In this document: positions 7,500 to 15,016 of the stretch, in pieces
Numbering within the stretch: position 1 is the stretch's first letter
How the letters are laid out: each line of letters opens with the position of its first letter
Source of the DNA: Cesiribacter andamanensis AMV16
Lineage (GTDB): Bacteria > Bacteroidota > Bacteroidia > Cytophagales > Cyclobacteriaceae
Direction of reading: 5' to 3'
DNA length: 36,987 nt
NCBI RefSeq assembly: GCF_000348925.1
Contig: NZ_AODQ01000033.1
Coordinates: 126-37,112, forward strand
The notes under the pieces: generated by a model
What the model saw: the letters and a program-made list of their open reading frames with translations, nothing else
Database searches by the model: none
Told to the model about the DNA's origin: nothing
Translations under genes and position numbers: made by a program

Positions 7500-8415
7500 A
7501 TGAGTGCTCAGCCTAAGGATTATGTGCAGCTGCATTTTATTGTGCTGCTTTGGGGGTTTACGGCCATTCTGGGGGTGCTCATCAGCATTCCGGCTGTAGA
7601 AATGGTTTTTTACCGCACCCTGCTGGCAGCCGGCGGACTGCTGCTTCTGCTGCAGTACCGCAAGATCGGGCTCTGGCGAGGCAGGGGGACCCACCACGGG
7701 CATGCTGCTGACGGGGATACTGATTGCGGCGCACTGGATTCTGTTCTTTGCCGCCGCCCGGGTGTCCACCGTTTCCATCTGCCTGGCCGGCATGGCTACG
7801 GGCAGCCTGTGGACCTCTATTCTGGAGCCGCTGGTGATGCGCCGCCCCTTTAAATGGTACGAGCTGCTGCTGGGCCTGATTGTGATTCTGGGCCTGTATG
7901 TGATCTTCCGCTTTGAGTTTAACCATGCGCTGGGCTTGGCCATGGCGGTAGCCTCAGCCTTTCTATCCTCGGCCTTTACAGTGATCAACAGCCGGCTTAC
8001 GGTGCAGCACAACCACTTTCTGATCACTTTCTGGGAAATGGTGGGGGCCTGCGGAGCCATCGCCCTCTTTTTTCCGCTTTACATCGCCACCCTGGCCGAA
8101 GGGGGTGCCCTGCAGCTGAGCGTTAGCTGGGGAGATGTAGGCGCGCTGCTGGTGCTGGCCCTGGTGTGCACCGTATATGCCTACTCAGTGTCGGTTGAGC
8201 TGCAAAAGCGCCTGAGCGCCTTTACGGTAAACCTGACGGTGAACCTGGAGCCGATCTACGGCATTATCCTGGCCATTATCATCTTTCGGGAGCATGAGCA
8301 GCTTACGGCCGGCTTTTTCTGGGGCACGGCCATTATTCTGTCGGCGGTGCTGATCTACCCCCTCTTTGTGCGCATGGAGCGCAGGCGACAGCTGTCGGTC
8401 CGAAAAATACAGTAA
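7500..8415 (+). pseudogene. EamA-type (DMT) transporter split by a one-base frameshift
   Basis: Two overlapping reading frames together make one drug/metabolite transporter of roughly 305 residues with about ten TM helices. Frame one starts at the ATG 7500-7502 (MSAQPKDYVQLHF, then LLWGFTAILGVLIS) and is convincing until RKIGLW at about 7676, after which it becomes non-membrane sequence ending at 7853. Frame two, shifted by +1, is convincing from about 7690 (MLLTGILIAAHWILFF at 7702) to the stop at 8415. The shift falls near a GGGGG run (7684-7688), so it may be a sequencing error, a real inactivating mutation or, less likely, programmed slippage. The second half keeps the duplicated EamA domain (VNLEPIYGIILA). 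It follows the LptF/G gene by 3 bp. Confidence 0.8.
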
Positions 8416-8497
8416 TCTTCTGCCCCTGCCCCAAACATACGGGCTCCCCTTCTTCTTTCTTTAAGACAATCCTATGGGGTTGTAGTAAAAAAAGAAG

Positions 8498-9415
8498 ATG
8501 ATGAAAATCCGCTATCCCTACATTCCGATATACGGGCTGCTGCTCCTGCTGCTGGCCGTAGGCTGCACCGCACCCCGCTCCATTATTCAGTCCGGCAAAG
8601 TAACCCCCAGGGGGGAGTTTAAGATTGGCCTGAATACCGGCGCCAACCTGGCCAGCGCCCCCCTGAGCCAGCTGGACGATATCACCAATTCCGCCATTGA
8701 TGCAGTAACCGGCCGGGATTCGGTCTTTTACGACCAGCAGATCGATGTATTTGCCCAGGCCCTAACGGCCTATGCCCTGGACCCGGTGGGGCCGGCCTTT
8801 GATCTGTATGTGCGCTATGGGCCCGTCACCCGCCTGGATGTGGGCTATAAATTTGCCTCTGGCGTGCATGTGCTGGATGCCATGTACCAGTTTATGGGGC
8901 CTACGGGCACCCCTGAGAATCCGGGCATCGGCAATTTCTATGGCAGCATTGGGCTGCAGTACTCCGGCCAGGAAGCCAACATCCTGAAGCGTTTTAATGT
9001 AAACCGACTGGTACCCCTGCTGGACTTTACCGCCCGGCGCCGGGATCTGGTGATCCCCCTGATCTTTAGTCGTTCTTTTGGGCCGGAAGAGGAGATTGGC
9101 AATATTTCCTGGGGCCTGGTCTACCACCATTCGTTTTTCCGCTATGGCTTTTCGCCCGATGAGCTGTATGAGCGGGTGGGCGATCAGGTGCGGCGCATCA
9201 ACCCGGTAACGGAGCGCAGCAACTTTCCGGCTTTTGGGGCCTTTGTCAATGGCAAGATCGGCTACAAATTTCTCTATGCCCTGCCGGCAGTAGCGGTCTA
9301 TTATCAGAACTATGGCAGCTATCAGTTGCTGGCCGGCAAGCAGTTTTCCTTCAAGGGGGTAAGGGTGGTGCCCACCATCGGCCTGCAGCTGCGCCTGGGC
9401 GGATTCAGCAGGTAG
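8498..9415 (+). CDS. uncharacterised lipoprotein, possibly outer-membrane beta-barrel-like
   Basis: 305 residues; ATG codons at 8498 and 8501 are both possible. The N-terminus is a lipoprotein signal (LLLLLLAVGC). The rest is rich in alternating aromatic and glycine stretches such as DLYVRYGPVTRLDVGYKFASG (only part quoted: YGPVTRLDVGYKF near 108), FYGSIGLQYSG near 148, IGNISWGLVYHHSFFRYG near 198-215, and ends GLQLRLGGF, which suggests beta-strands of an outer-membrane or surface protein. I do not recognise a named family. It stands alone, 82 bp after the EamA gene, with no clear promoter box. Confidence 0.75.
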   Translation: MMKIRYPYIPIYGLLLLLLAVGCTAPRSIIQSGKVTPRGEFKIGLNTGANLASAPLSQLDDITNSAIDAVTGRDSVFYDQQIDVFAQALTAYALDPVGPAFDLYVRYGPVTRLDVGYKFASGVHVLDAMYQFMGPTGTPENPGIGNFYGSIGLQYSGQEANILKRFNVNRLVPLLDFTARRRDLVIPLIFSRSFGPEEEIGNISWGLVYHHSFFRYGFSPDELYERVGDQVRRINPVTERSNFPAFGAFVNGKIGYKFLYALPAVAVYYQNYGSYQLLAGKQFSFKGVRVVPTIGLQLRLGGFSR

Positions 9416-9640
9416 ATCTCTCTGCTTGCCCCCCCGAAAGTGACAATTGGCAATAGACAGCCACCCCCTTCAGCAAACAACTATTTTCCTCAACTGCGGC
9501 AGGAGCTGCTTTATACCTCATCAGAGAGCGTTGGCGCAGAAGAATATTTCAAAAACAGCGCTATTTTGTTAGTTCTATAATAGTATTAAAATAATAATAT
9601 TTATTACATAAGCGGTAACAAAGGTGTGCGTAGCCACCTC

Positions 9641-9648
9641 TACTTTTG
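9641..9648 (+). promoter_or_regulatory. -7 promoter box upstream of the beta-helix gene
   Basis: TACTTTTG matches TAnnTTTG exactly and lies 47 bp before the ATG at 9696, just downstream of an AT-rich stretch (about 9560-9610). I see no convincing -33 TTG at the usual distance. The rest of 9416-9695 shows nothing else I can support. Confidence 0.5.
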
Positions 9649-9695
9649 TGAAGAATTGATACTTAACCCTTATCCATTTTTCAATTTTTCACTTT

Positions 9696-10892
9696 ATGAA
9701 AACCAGACTTTTAATGCTGGCTGCCTGCAGCGGCCTCCTTTTTACTACCAGCTGCAAAGACGATCAGGCCCCCGGCCCGCAAACCCCTCCGACCGAAGAA
9801 CCAAAGGAAACGCTGGTGCTGGGCTCCGTAACTACCCCCACTACCCTGGCTGACATTTTTTCTGACCCGGCCATACCCGATTACCGGGTTTACGCCGACA
9901 TTGAGATAGAAGCACTGCTGACCATTGCACCCGGCGTAGTGATAGAAGTAGCCCAGGGCAAGCGAATTGATGTGGCCGCCCCCGGCATGATCACCGCCAT
10001 AGGACAGGCCAACAAAAAGATTGTTTTCCGGGGCCAGACAGCTCAGGCAGGCTTTTGGAGAGGCATTAGCCTGTACGCCAGTACGGAACCCAGTGTACTG
10101 GAATGGGTAGAAATAGCCCATACCGGCAGTAGTGAATTGTTTGATGGTGTAAAAGCGGCCATTGGCCTGTTTGGCTCCGGCTCCACTACCGGCAAGCTCA
10201 GCCTCAAAAACAGCCACCTGCACCACAATGCCGGCTATGGGGTATATGTAGCCAGCGGCGCGCAGCTTCACCAGTTTGCCGGCAATACTTTTAGCCAGCA
10301 TGCTGAAGCAGGTCTTTACCTGCCCGCCACCGAAGTGCAGAAGCTCGATGGTGCTTCTATCTTTACCGAAAATGCCAAAGGGGGTATTGAGGTATTTACC
10401 GGCGTGATCGAGGGGGCTGCCGAAGTGGTATGGCCTGCCTACAGCTACCGCTATACCAGCGGCTCGCTATCGGTGCGCACCGGCTGGAAACTAAGCCCCG
10501 GCACCACCATTGAAATGGGTGACAACCAGTATATTGAAGTAACCAGCCAGGCAGGCGCTTACATTCATGCAGCCGGCACGGCCCATCAGAAAGTAACCTT
10601 TTCCGGCATCAGCAAGCAGCCCGGCGCCTGGAAGGGCATAACCATTCATTCCACCCACCAGTTGAACCTGCTGGAGCATGCAGTGGTGGAATATGGCGGC
10701 AGCGCGGTAAGCTATGGAGTAAAGGCCAATGTATACGTACCCTACAGCAGCAAGCTTACAATACGCAATACCCATCTGGCCCACAGCCCCGGCTATGGCC
10801 TCTACTACAGAAGCAGCGCCGTACTGAACACCGATTTTGAAACAGCCAATACCTTTGAAGACAACGCCTCCGGCAGTGTTTACAGAGACTGA
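9696..10892 (+). CDS. right-handed beta-helix lipoprotein with two internal repeats
   Basis: 398 residues. Lipoprotein signal LLFTTSC (Cys20), then a Pro/Thr/Glu-rich linker (about 24-40). Two homologous halves follow, about 63-203 and 251-391, each with the same order of elements: an Ala/Ile-rich first strand with PGxxIE (LTIAPGVVIEV; LSPGTTIEM), a KIVFRGQ or KVTFSGI strand, a GFWRGI or AWKGI motif, LEWVEIAH or LEHAVVEYGG, a NSHLHHNAGYGVY or NTHLAHSPGYGLY turn, and NTFSQHA or NTFEDNA. This is a parallel beta-helix fold; such proteins bind or cleave polysaccharides or act as adhesins, but no catalytic residues are evident. The gene is monocistronic and followed by a terminator-like hairpin at 10899-10930. 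Confidence 0.82.
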   Translation: MKTRLLMLAACSGLLFTTSCKDDQAPGPQTPPTEEPKETLVLGSVTTPTTLADIFSDPAIPDYRVYADIEIEALLTIAPGVVIEVAQGKRIDVAAPGMITAIGQANKKIVFRGQTAQAGFWRGISLYASTEPSVLEWVEIAHTGSSELFDGVKAAIGLFGSGSTTGKLSLKNSHLHHNAGYGVYVASGAQLHQFAGNTFSQHAEAGLYLPATEVQKLDGASIFTENAKGGIEVFTGVIEGAAEVVWPAYSYRYTSGSLSVRTGWKLSPGTTIEMGDNQYIEVTSQAGAYIHAAGTAHQKVTFSGISKQPGAWKGITIHSTHQLNLLEHAVVEYGGSAVSYGVKANVYVPYSSKLTIRNTHLAHSPGYGLYYRSSAVLNTDFETANTFEDNASGSVYRD

Positions 10893-10898
10893 TTTTTC

Positions 10899-10930
10899 AA
10901 GGGGGTGGACTCTCTAGCCTCCTTCTTTTT
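10899..10930 (+). terminator. probable intrinsic terminator of the beta-helix gene
   Basis: AAGGGGG (10899-10905) pairs with CCTCCTT (10918-10924) with one G-T wobble across a 12-base loop, followed by CTTTTT (10925-10930). It lies 6 bp after the stop codon. Confidence 0.6.
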
Positions 10931-11047
10931 GTAGAGTTTGGCAGAGCGGTTAGCTCATGAACAGGACCCAGGGATAGCTTATGCCAGCAGCCTCCCATCT
11001 GTAGATGGATGATCTGCAGCGGCAGGTTGTTTAGGTGTCTGCTTCCA

Positions 11048-11085
11048 GCCAGTTCCGGTCTTTGTGACCGGAACTGGCTTTATTT
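11048..11085 (+). terminator. strong intrinsic terminator in the 10893-11232 spacer
   Basis: A perfect 13-bp stem, GCCAGTTCCGGTC (11048-11060) with GACCGGAACTGGC (11066-11078), has a 5-base loop and is followed by TTTATTTTT. It lies 155 bp after the beta-helix stop and downstream of another terminator-like hairpin. The transcript it ends may therefore be read-through or a separate small RNA from 10931-11047. In that interval I see a short hairpin CATCT-GT-AGATG but no gene or tRNA. Confidence 0.78.
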
Positions 11086-11128
11086 TTAAGGTACTGCCTG
11101 GCGCGGCCAACCCTTTTTTAGCTGACAT

Positions 11129-11207
11129 GGTCTATAGGATAAGCAGGGTTCCTGATTGATACCGGCATTTCCGGTATATGCGAATACACTTCCTTATCCA
11201 GTAGACC
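11129..11207. other. long imperfect stem-loop upstream of the small lipoprotein gene
   Basis: The 15-base segment 11129-11143 matches the reverse complement of 11193-11207 at 13 positions. Nested inside is a perfect 7-bp hairpin, ATACCGG (11159-11165) with CCGGTAT (11171-11177), and a small CAGG/CCTG hairpin at 11144-11154. The element ends 25 bp before the ATG of the next gene, so it could be a structured leader or a small repeat element. Confidence 0.6.
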
Positions 11208-11232
11208 GCCTACAGGCAATCCCTTATATTCT

Positions 11233-11544
11233 ATGACTATGCGTCTACTCTACATACTGCTTTTATTTGTGGGCCTCGCCTGTGAGGAAAATGCCATGGA
11301 ACTGCCACCTCTGCAGGCCACCGGCCAACTACAGCCTTTGGAAGCCAGTTACTTTATGTATGGCACCCATGTATTGAACGGAGAAAATGGGGAACTACTC
11401 TATGCCCTTCAAAGCACATCTCTGAATCTGGATACCTACATAGGCAAGAGCGTACGGATTAGCGGCACCAGAATATCAGGCTACCCGGTAGAGGGAGGAC
11501 CCGTTTATCTGGAGGTTACGCAGGTGGAGATGCTTAACAGGTAA
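11233..11544 (+). CDS. small lipoprotein, possibly OB-fold
   Basis: 103 residues; ATG at 11233 or 11239. The N-terminus LLYILLLFVGLAC is a clear lipoprotein signal with Cys17 or so. The mature part of about 85 residues has the strand pattern TGQLQPLE, FMYGTHVLNG, LLYALQS, YIGKSVRISGTRISGYP and YLEVTQVEML, compatible with a small OB-like barrel seen in short Bacteroidota lipoproteins; this fold call is inference. No catalytic motif is visible. It is preceded by the structured element 11129-11207 and followed by a terminator, so it is probably its own transcript. Confidence 0.7.
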   Translation: MTMRLLYILLLFVGLACEENAMELPPLQATGQLQPLEASYFMYGTHVLNGENGELLYALQSTSLNLDTYIGKSVRISGTRISGYPVEGGPVYLEVTQVEMLNR

Positions 11545-11545
11545 T

Positions 11546-11588
11546 AGAGGCCTGTGCCACCAGGGGGATCGCTCAACCTCTTTTTTTT
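11546..11588 (+). terminator. intrinsic terminator of the small lipoprotein gene
   Basis: AGAGG (11546-11550) pairs with CCTCT (11577-11581), enclosing a CCTG/CAGG hairpin, and runs into eight T residues (11581-11588). It lies between convergent genes. Confidence 0.5.
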
Positions 11589-11602
11589 CCTGTAGATCAT
11601 TG

Positions 11603-13018
11603 CTATTCGTCATCATCCCGGTAGCTGTCCAGCTCCACGGGGGTCCCTTCAATATCCAGCAGCTGTATCTGCTGGCGGGTGTATACGGGAATAATCTTGT
11701 CCTTATATTCCGGTTTGGCGGTTTCTTCGGCAGTGCGCAGAATTAGTTCGGTTTTCCACTTGCGGCGTTCCCGGGCGCCTACCAGGTAGCGAATGATCAC
11801 ATTGGTCCAGGAATCGGTGGTGGAAAGAAACACCTGGGGCGTGTCCGAGACGGGAAACTCCAGGCCTGCTTTTTGCAGTATGCGGCTGTATTGCTGCGCG
11901 GGCTCACGCATGTAGTCGGACAGCAGCTCGGTAGCCACCCGCTCCAGTACCTGCATGGAAAGGCGAATATCGGACTCATTGGCCACGCCTACGATCAGCT
12001 CATCCCATACATAGGGGAAATCGCTGGTGTAGTTGACGACCGAGCCAGCCAGCACCTCATTGTTGGGAAAGGTCACCAGACGGCCGGTGGGCTGCTCAGC
12101 TTCCAGGTAGCTTTGCCGATAGGAGGAGCCAATCTCCCAGACGGTAGTGGTCAGAAAATCGATCTTGTACACATCGCCCACCACATCGCCTACGCTGATG
12201 CGGTCGCCAATGCGGTAATAGCCCTTAAAGGAATTGAAGAGCCAGCCCGTAAAGCTTTCAATAGGGGTTTGCAGCGACCAGGACAGGGCCAGGCCAATGA
12301 GGCCCAGCGAGCCCACCATGGCCCGGATATCGCCTACCAGCACACTGATGGCCACCCCTATGGCAAAAAGCCAGATGATGATGTTGGTAATGGCAATAGT
12401 AGCGCCGGCCCGCTCCCAGCGCTTCACAAGCCTGCCCAGCAGCCAGCGCACCAGGCGGGCAAAGAGCCAGGCAGCCACTAAAATGCCCAGCGCTACCAAT
12501 ATCTTAGGCAAATTGCTGTAAAAGCTGCGCCAGAGACGCTGTACGGCCCCTACTGCTTCCTGCCGGGCTACCTGGCTTATGCCGCCATTAACCTCTTCAT
12601 CTGCTTCTTCGGATGCGGCCGTATCGGCCTCTGCCTCTGCCTGCGGTTCAACCTCAGACTCACCGGCAGAATATTGCTGCACAATCACCGTATCGGCAGT
12701 GGCAGTGCCCTGCTCTTCCTGCGCATAGCCGGCCTCGCCGGGGGTTAGCAGCATCAGCAAAAAACCTGTGATGGCAATGGCCAGTATAGAGCCCTGTTTA
12801 AACTTTTTGAGCTGGTTTTGCGCCCCTGATACGGCCCTGCCCCTGGGCCTGGCACTACTCCGCCGGGCAGTAGTACGGCTGCTTTTGCGGGTTGTACGAG
12901 CGGTAGTTTTGGATAGGCTGGTGCGGGCACCGGGGGTTGTTGCTCTGTAAGGCTGCCCGCTGCGGCTAAGGTTTCGGGGCAGTGCTCCTCTTCTGGAAGA
13001 ATTATATTGCTCGGGCAT
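11603..13018 (-). CDS. MscS-family mechanosensitive ion channel with basic N-terminal extension
   Basis: 471 residues. The C-terminal half is MscS-like: TM helices near 172-192 and 206-228, the pore-lining TM3 near 232-255 (SLGLIGLALSWSLQTPIESF), then the beta domain with YRIGDRISVGDVVGDV, FLTTTVWEI and FPNNEVL. Such channels open under membrane tension and release solutes. The N-terminus is unusual: about 65 residues rich in Ser, Arg, Thr and Ala (TTARTTRKSSRTTARRSS) before a hydrophobic segment ending GEAGYAQ at about residue 99 that looks like a signal sequence, and then an acidic Glu/Ala-rich stretch (about 100-145). No alternative ATG, GTG or TTG lies between the extension and the signal segment. 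Confidence 0.88.
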   Translation of the reverse strand: MPEQYNSSRRGALPRNLSRSGQPYRATTPGARTSLSKTTARTTRKSSRTTARRSSARPRGRAVSGAQNQLKKFKQGSILAIAITGFLLMLLTPGEAGYAQEEQGTATADTVIVQQYSAGESEVEPQAEAEADTAASEEADEEVNGGISQVARQEAVGAVQRLWRSFYSNLPKILVALGILVAAWLFARLVRWLLGRLVKRWERAGATIAITNIIIWLFAIGVAISVLVGDIRAMVGSLGLIGLALSWSLQTPIESFTGWLFNSFKGYYRIGDRISVGDVVGDVYKIDFLTTTVWEIGSSYRQSYLEAEQPTGRLVTFPNNEVLAGSVVNYTSDFPYVWDELIVGVANESDIRLSMQVLERVATELLSDYMREPAQQYSRILQKAGLEFPVSDTPQVFLSTTDSWTNVIIRYLVGARERRKWKTELILRTAEETAKPEYKDKIIPVYTRQQIQLLDIEGTPVELDSYRDDDE

Positions 13019-13122
13019 GTTGGGTGTAAAGTTGCGCCTAAGGGGGGTAGTTGGCAGCTGGCCACTCCTCTGTTCCCATTCTCACAACTCGGCAGAAGGG
13101 GCTGTGGTTATGGCTGAAAAGC

Positions 13123-13161
13123 ACAAAACCTGCAGAAACAACTAGTTCCTGCAGGTTTTGT
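13123..13161 (-). terminator. intrinsic terminator after the metallophosphoesterase gene
   Basis: A perfect 13-bp stem, ACAAAACCTGCAG (13123-13135) with CTGCAGGTTTTGT (13149-13161), has a 13-base loop. Read on the minus strand it lies 41 bp after the metallophosphoesterase stop and is followed by GCTTTT. It is nearly symmetrical and could also act on the other strand. Confidence 0.7.
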
Positions 13162-13202
13162 CCCGGTGCCGGGCAGAATGACGAGGCTACACAAATACCC
13201 TG

Positions 13203-13955
13203 CTACACTTCAAAAAGATAAAAGGGGCACTCGTAACCTGCCTTTTGCAGAATAGGCTTTGAAACATTAAATACTTTTACACCGGCAGAGGTATGTCCTT
13301 CCAGGGTGCCAATATGGGCATGGCCATGGAAGGCGGCAATTACCTGCTTCCGGTTGAGGGGTTCGGCCAGGCGGGAGGAGCCCAGAAAGGGGAATATGGC
13401 TTCGGGCTCGCCCACCACCGTATCTTTCACCGGCGAGTAGTGCATGACGGCAATCTTTTTCAGGTTGTCGTACTCATTGTCCAGACGGGTAAGGGCCCGC
13501 TCCAGGTGCAGGGCTTCTTCTACCGCTTCCTGCACAAAGGCTTTCATGGCACCCTCGCCAAACATGGAGAGCATGTGCTTATCAAAGCCCCCGCCAAAGC
13601 CTTTTACGCCGGCAAAGCCCACATCGCCCACCACATAGGCCTCTCCATCCAGAATGTGTACATTCTCATTCTGCAGGGTAGCCCGGATAAGCTTGTGGCG
13701 CCCTTTTTCATAATCATGATTGCCCAGCACCCCTATTACCGGTATGGTGCAGGCCTTGAGCTCACCGGCCAGCACTTCGGCTTCCATTTCATCGCCGGTA
13801 TTGGTAAGGTCGCCACAGAGCACCAGCACATCGGCCTGCTCGGAGGCTTTTCGAAAGAAATCTACCCACTTCCCTTTATCTGTTTCCTTTACATGTATGT
13901 CGCCTACGGCAGCGATGCGTGTTTTTCTGCCTGCTTCCTTAGTCTCTTCAGCCAT
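13203..13955 (-). CDS. calcineurin-like metallophosphoesterase
   Basis: 250 residues, soluble. The full metallophosphatase set is visible in order: GDIHVKE near residue 18, CGDLTNTGDE near 47, GNHD near 77, HYSP near 170, and HGHAHIGTLEG near 210. These residues build a two-metal site that hydrolyses phosphomono- or diesters; the natural substrate is unknown. The start codon is 6 bp after the stop of the nucleotidyltransferase gene on the same strand, so the two form a two-gene operon closed by the 13123-13161 terminator. Confidence 0.88.
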   Translation of the reverse strand: MAEETKEAGRKTRIAAVGDIHVKETDKGKWVDFFRKASEQADVLVLCGDLTNTGDEMEAEVLAGELKACTIPVIGVLGNHDYEKGRHKLIRATLQNENVHILDGEAYVVGDVGFAGVKGFGGGFDKHMLSMFGEGAMKAFVQEAVEEALHLERALTRLDNEYDNLKKIAVMHYSPVKDTVVGEPEAIFPFLGSSRLAEPLNRKQVIAAFHGHAHIGTLEGHTSAGVKVFNVSKPILQKAGYECPFYLFEV

Positions 13956-13961
13956 AATCTA

Positions 13962-14708
13962 TTATACGGTCATAATGGTGGTCACTTTGTAATCCCATTC
14001 TTTAATATCGATCTTATACTGGGTCTGATCGATGATGGGACCCCGGCAAACCCGCTCTTTGGCCGAGGGCAGGTCATACTGCTGCTGAGCCCGCTCCATG
14101 AGTTCATCAAAAAGCCATTTGGGCACTATTTCCCGGTAATCGGCCGGGTAGATGAACTGGAACATAATGATCTGGGCCAGCAGCAGGTGCCAGTGCTGGT
14201 CCAGCCGATCCAAAATTCGCTTCCAGTCCAGCTTCTTGCCCCAGCGTAGCAGTATATGATTGACATCTGCCCCGTCAAAATGTTCCCGGTTTTGCACATA
14301 AATTTTGCACCAGAGCAGCTCTTCGGCCGGCAGGTAGAGCACGGGGGTATCAAAGAGCACCCCTTCGGTGGCATGCTCAAACCAGCTGTCGTCTACGGTA
14401 CAAATGTTATTGACGGTATCAAAAATAATGTCCATGAAGTGATCGCCCTTGAAAACCTTGGCCAGCCAGCGCACATCGGTCAGCTCGGTGCGGTAGCCGT
14501 TTTCGGCAAATTTCTTCATGATCTTGGGGTACTCGCTGGACTTGCAAAAGATATCCAGGTCTTTGGTATCCCGGTAAATGCCTGTGTAGTGGAAAATGGC
14601 AAAGCCCCCACCCATCAGGTATTTGGCCCCGCTTTCGTTCAGTAGCGTAAGGGCCTCTTTATAAAAAGCATGCGCTTCCTTTTTATGGTCTTCTGTTACG
14701 GTTGTCAT
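13962..14708 (-). CDS. nucleotidyltransferase-fold protein
   Basis: 248 residues from the ATG at 14706-14708; the frame extends to 14837, but the first 43 codons look non-coding. Key segment near residues 30-55: YLMGGGFAIFHYTGIYRDT followed by KDLDIF, i.e. the GG...DxD core of minimal nucleotidyltransferases, with a possible third acid in FMDIIFD near 94. A helical C-terminal part (about 140-248) carries LPAEELLWCKIYVQNREHFD, similar to what I know of proteins that handle nucleotidyltransferase/AbiEii-like chemistry. Substrate unknown. It is the first gene of the pair with the metallophosphoesterase. Confidence 0.75.
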   Translation of the reverse strand: MTTVTEDHKKEAHAFYKEALTLLNESGAKYLMGGGFAIFHYTGIYRDTKDLDIFCKSSEYPKIMKKFAENGYRTELTDVRWLAKVFKGDHFMDIIFDTVNNICTVDDSWFEHATEGVLFDTPVLYLPAEELLWCKIYVQNREHFDGADVNHILLRWGKKLDWKRILDRLDQHWHLLLAQIIMFQFIYPADYREIVPKWLFDELMERAQQQYDLPSAKERVCRGPIIDQTQYKIDIKEWDYKVTTIMTV

Positions 14709-15016
14709 ACAATTCTGCAAAAAATCAAGCTCTACTATCGTCTCCAATGAATCCTTCAGCTGCTTGCTCCGGGGCTTGAGGGCGGTCTCCGCGGGTGGCG
14801 AGCATAAAAGGGATACAGCAGAACTGCTGTTCAGCATTCTTTTAGTGAAAAGAAGTGACGTGAAGTTCTCCTAAGTAGAACCTTATACTGGATTTGGCAG
14901 AATTTTGTTCTAGCAGCAGGCAAATAGATGCCACAACCCTTTGCCGTATGTACTAAAAACAGGAGCACACCCCCTGCCAGGCACCGGATGCCATCAGCAA
15001 TACGACAAAACTGAGA
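14709..15016. other. 308-bp intergenic region between nucleotidyltransferase and ispE
   Basis: Contains a perfect short palindrome, ACAGCAG-AA-CTGCTGT (14815-14830), and the ispE terminator candidate at 14955-14976. I see no perfect -7 box for the nucleotidyltransferase gene and no convincing small gene. Confidence 0.5.
14955..14976 (-). terminator. probable intrinsic terminator of ispE
   Basis: On the minus strand CAGGGG and CTCCTG pair (one G-T wobble) across a 5-base loop, followed by TTTTT (complement of 14955-14959). It lies about 40 bp after the ispE stop. Confidence 0.5.

Noticed and set aside
10930-11000. tRNA-like or pseudo-tRNA sequence (GGCAGAGCGGTTAGCTC-like string)
   Set aside because: A D-arm-like stretch is present, but no acceptor pairing, anticodon arm or TTC-type T arm can be built around it.
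14709-14837. 43-codon N-terminal extension of the nucleotidyltransferase gene
   Set aside because: Low-quality sequence before a convincing MTTVTEDHKKEA start; no support for translation.
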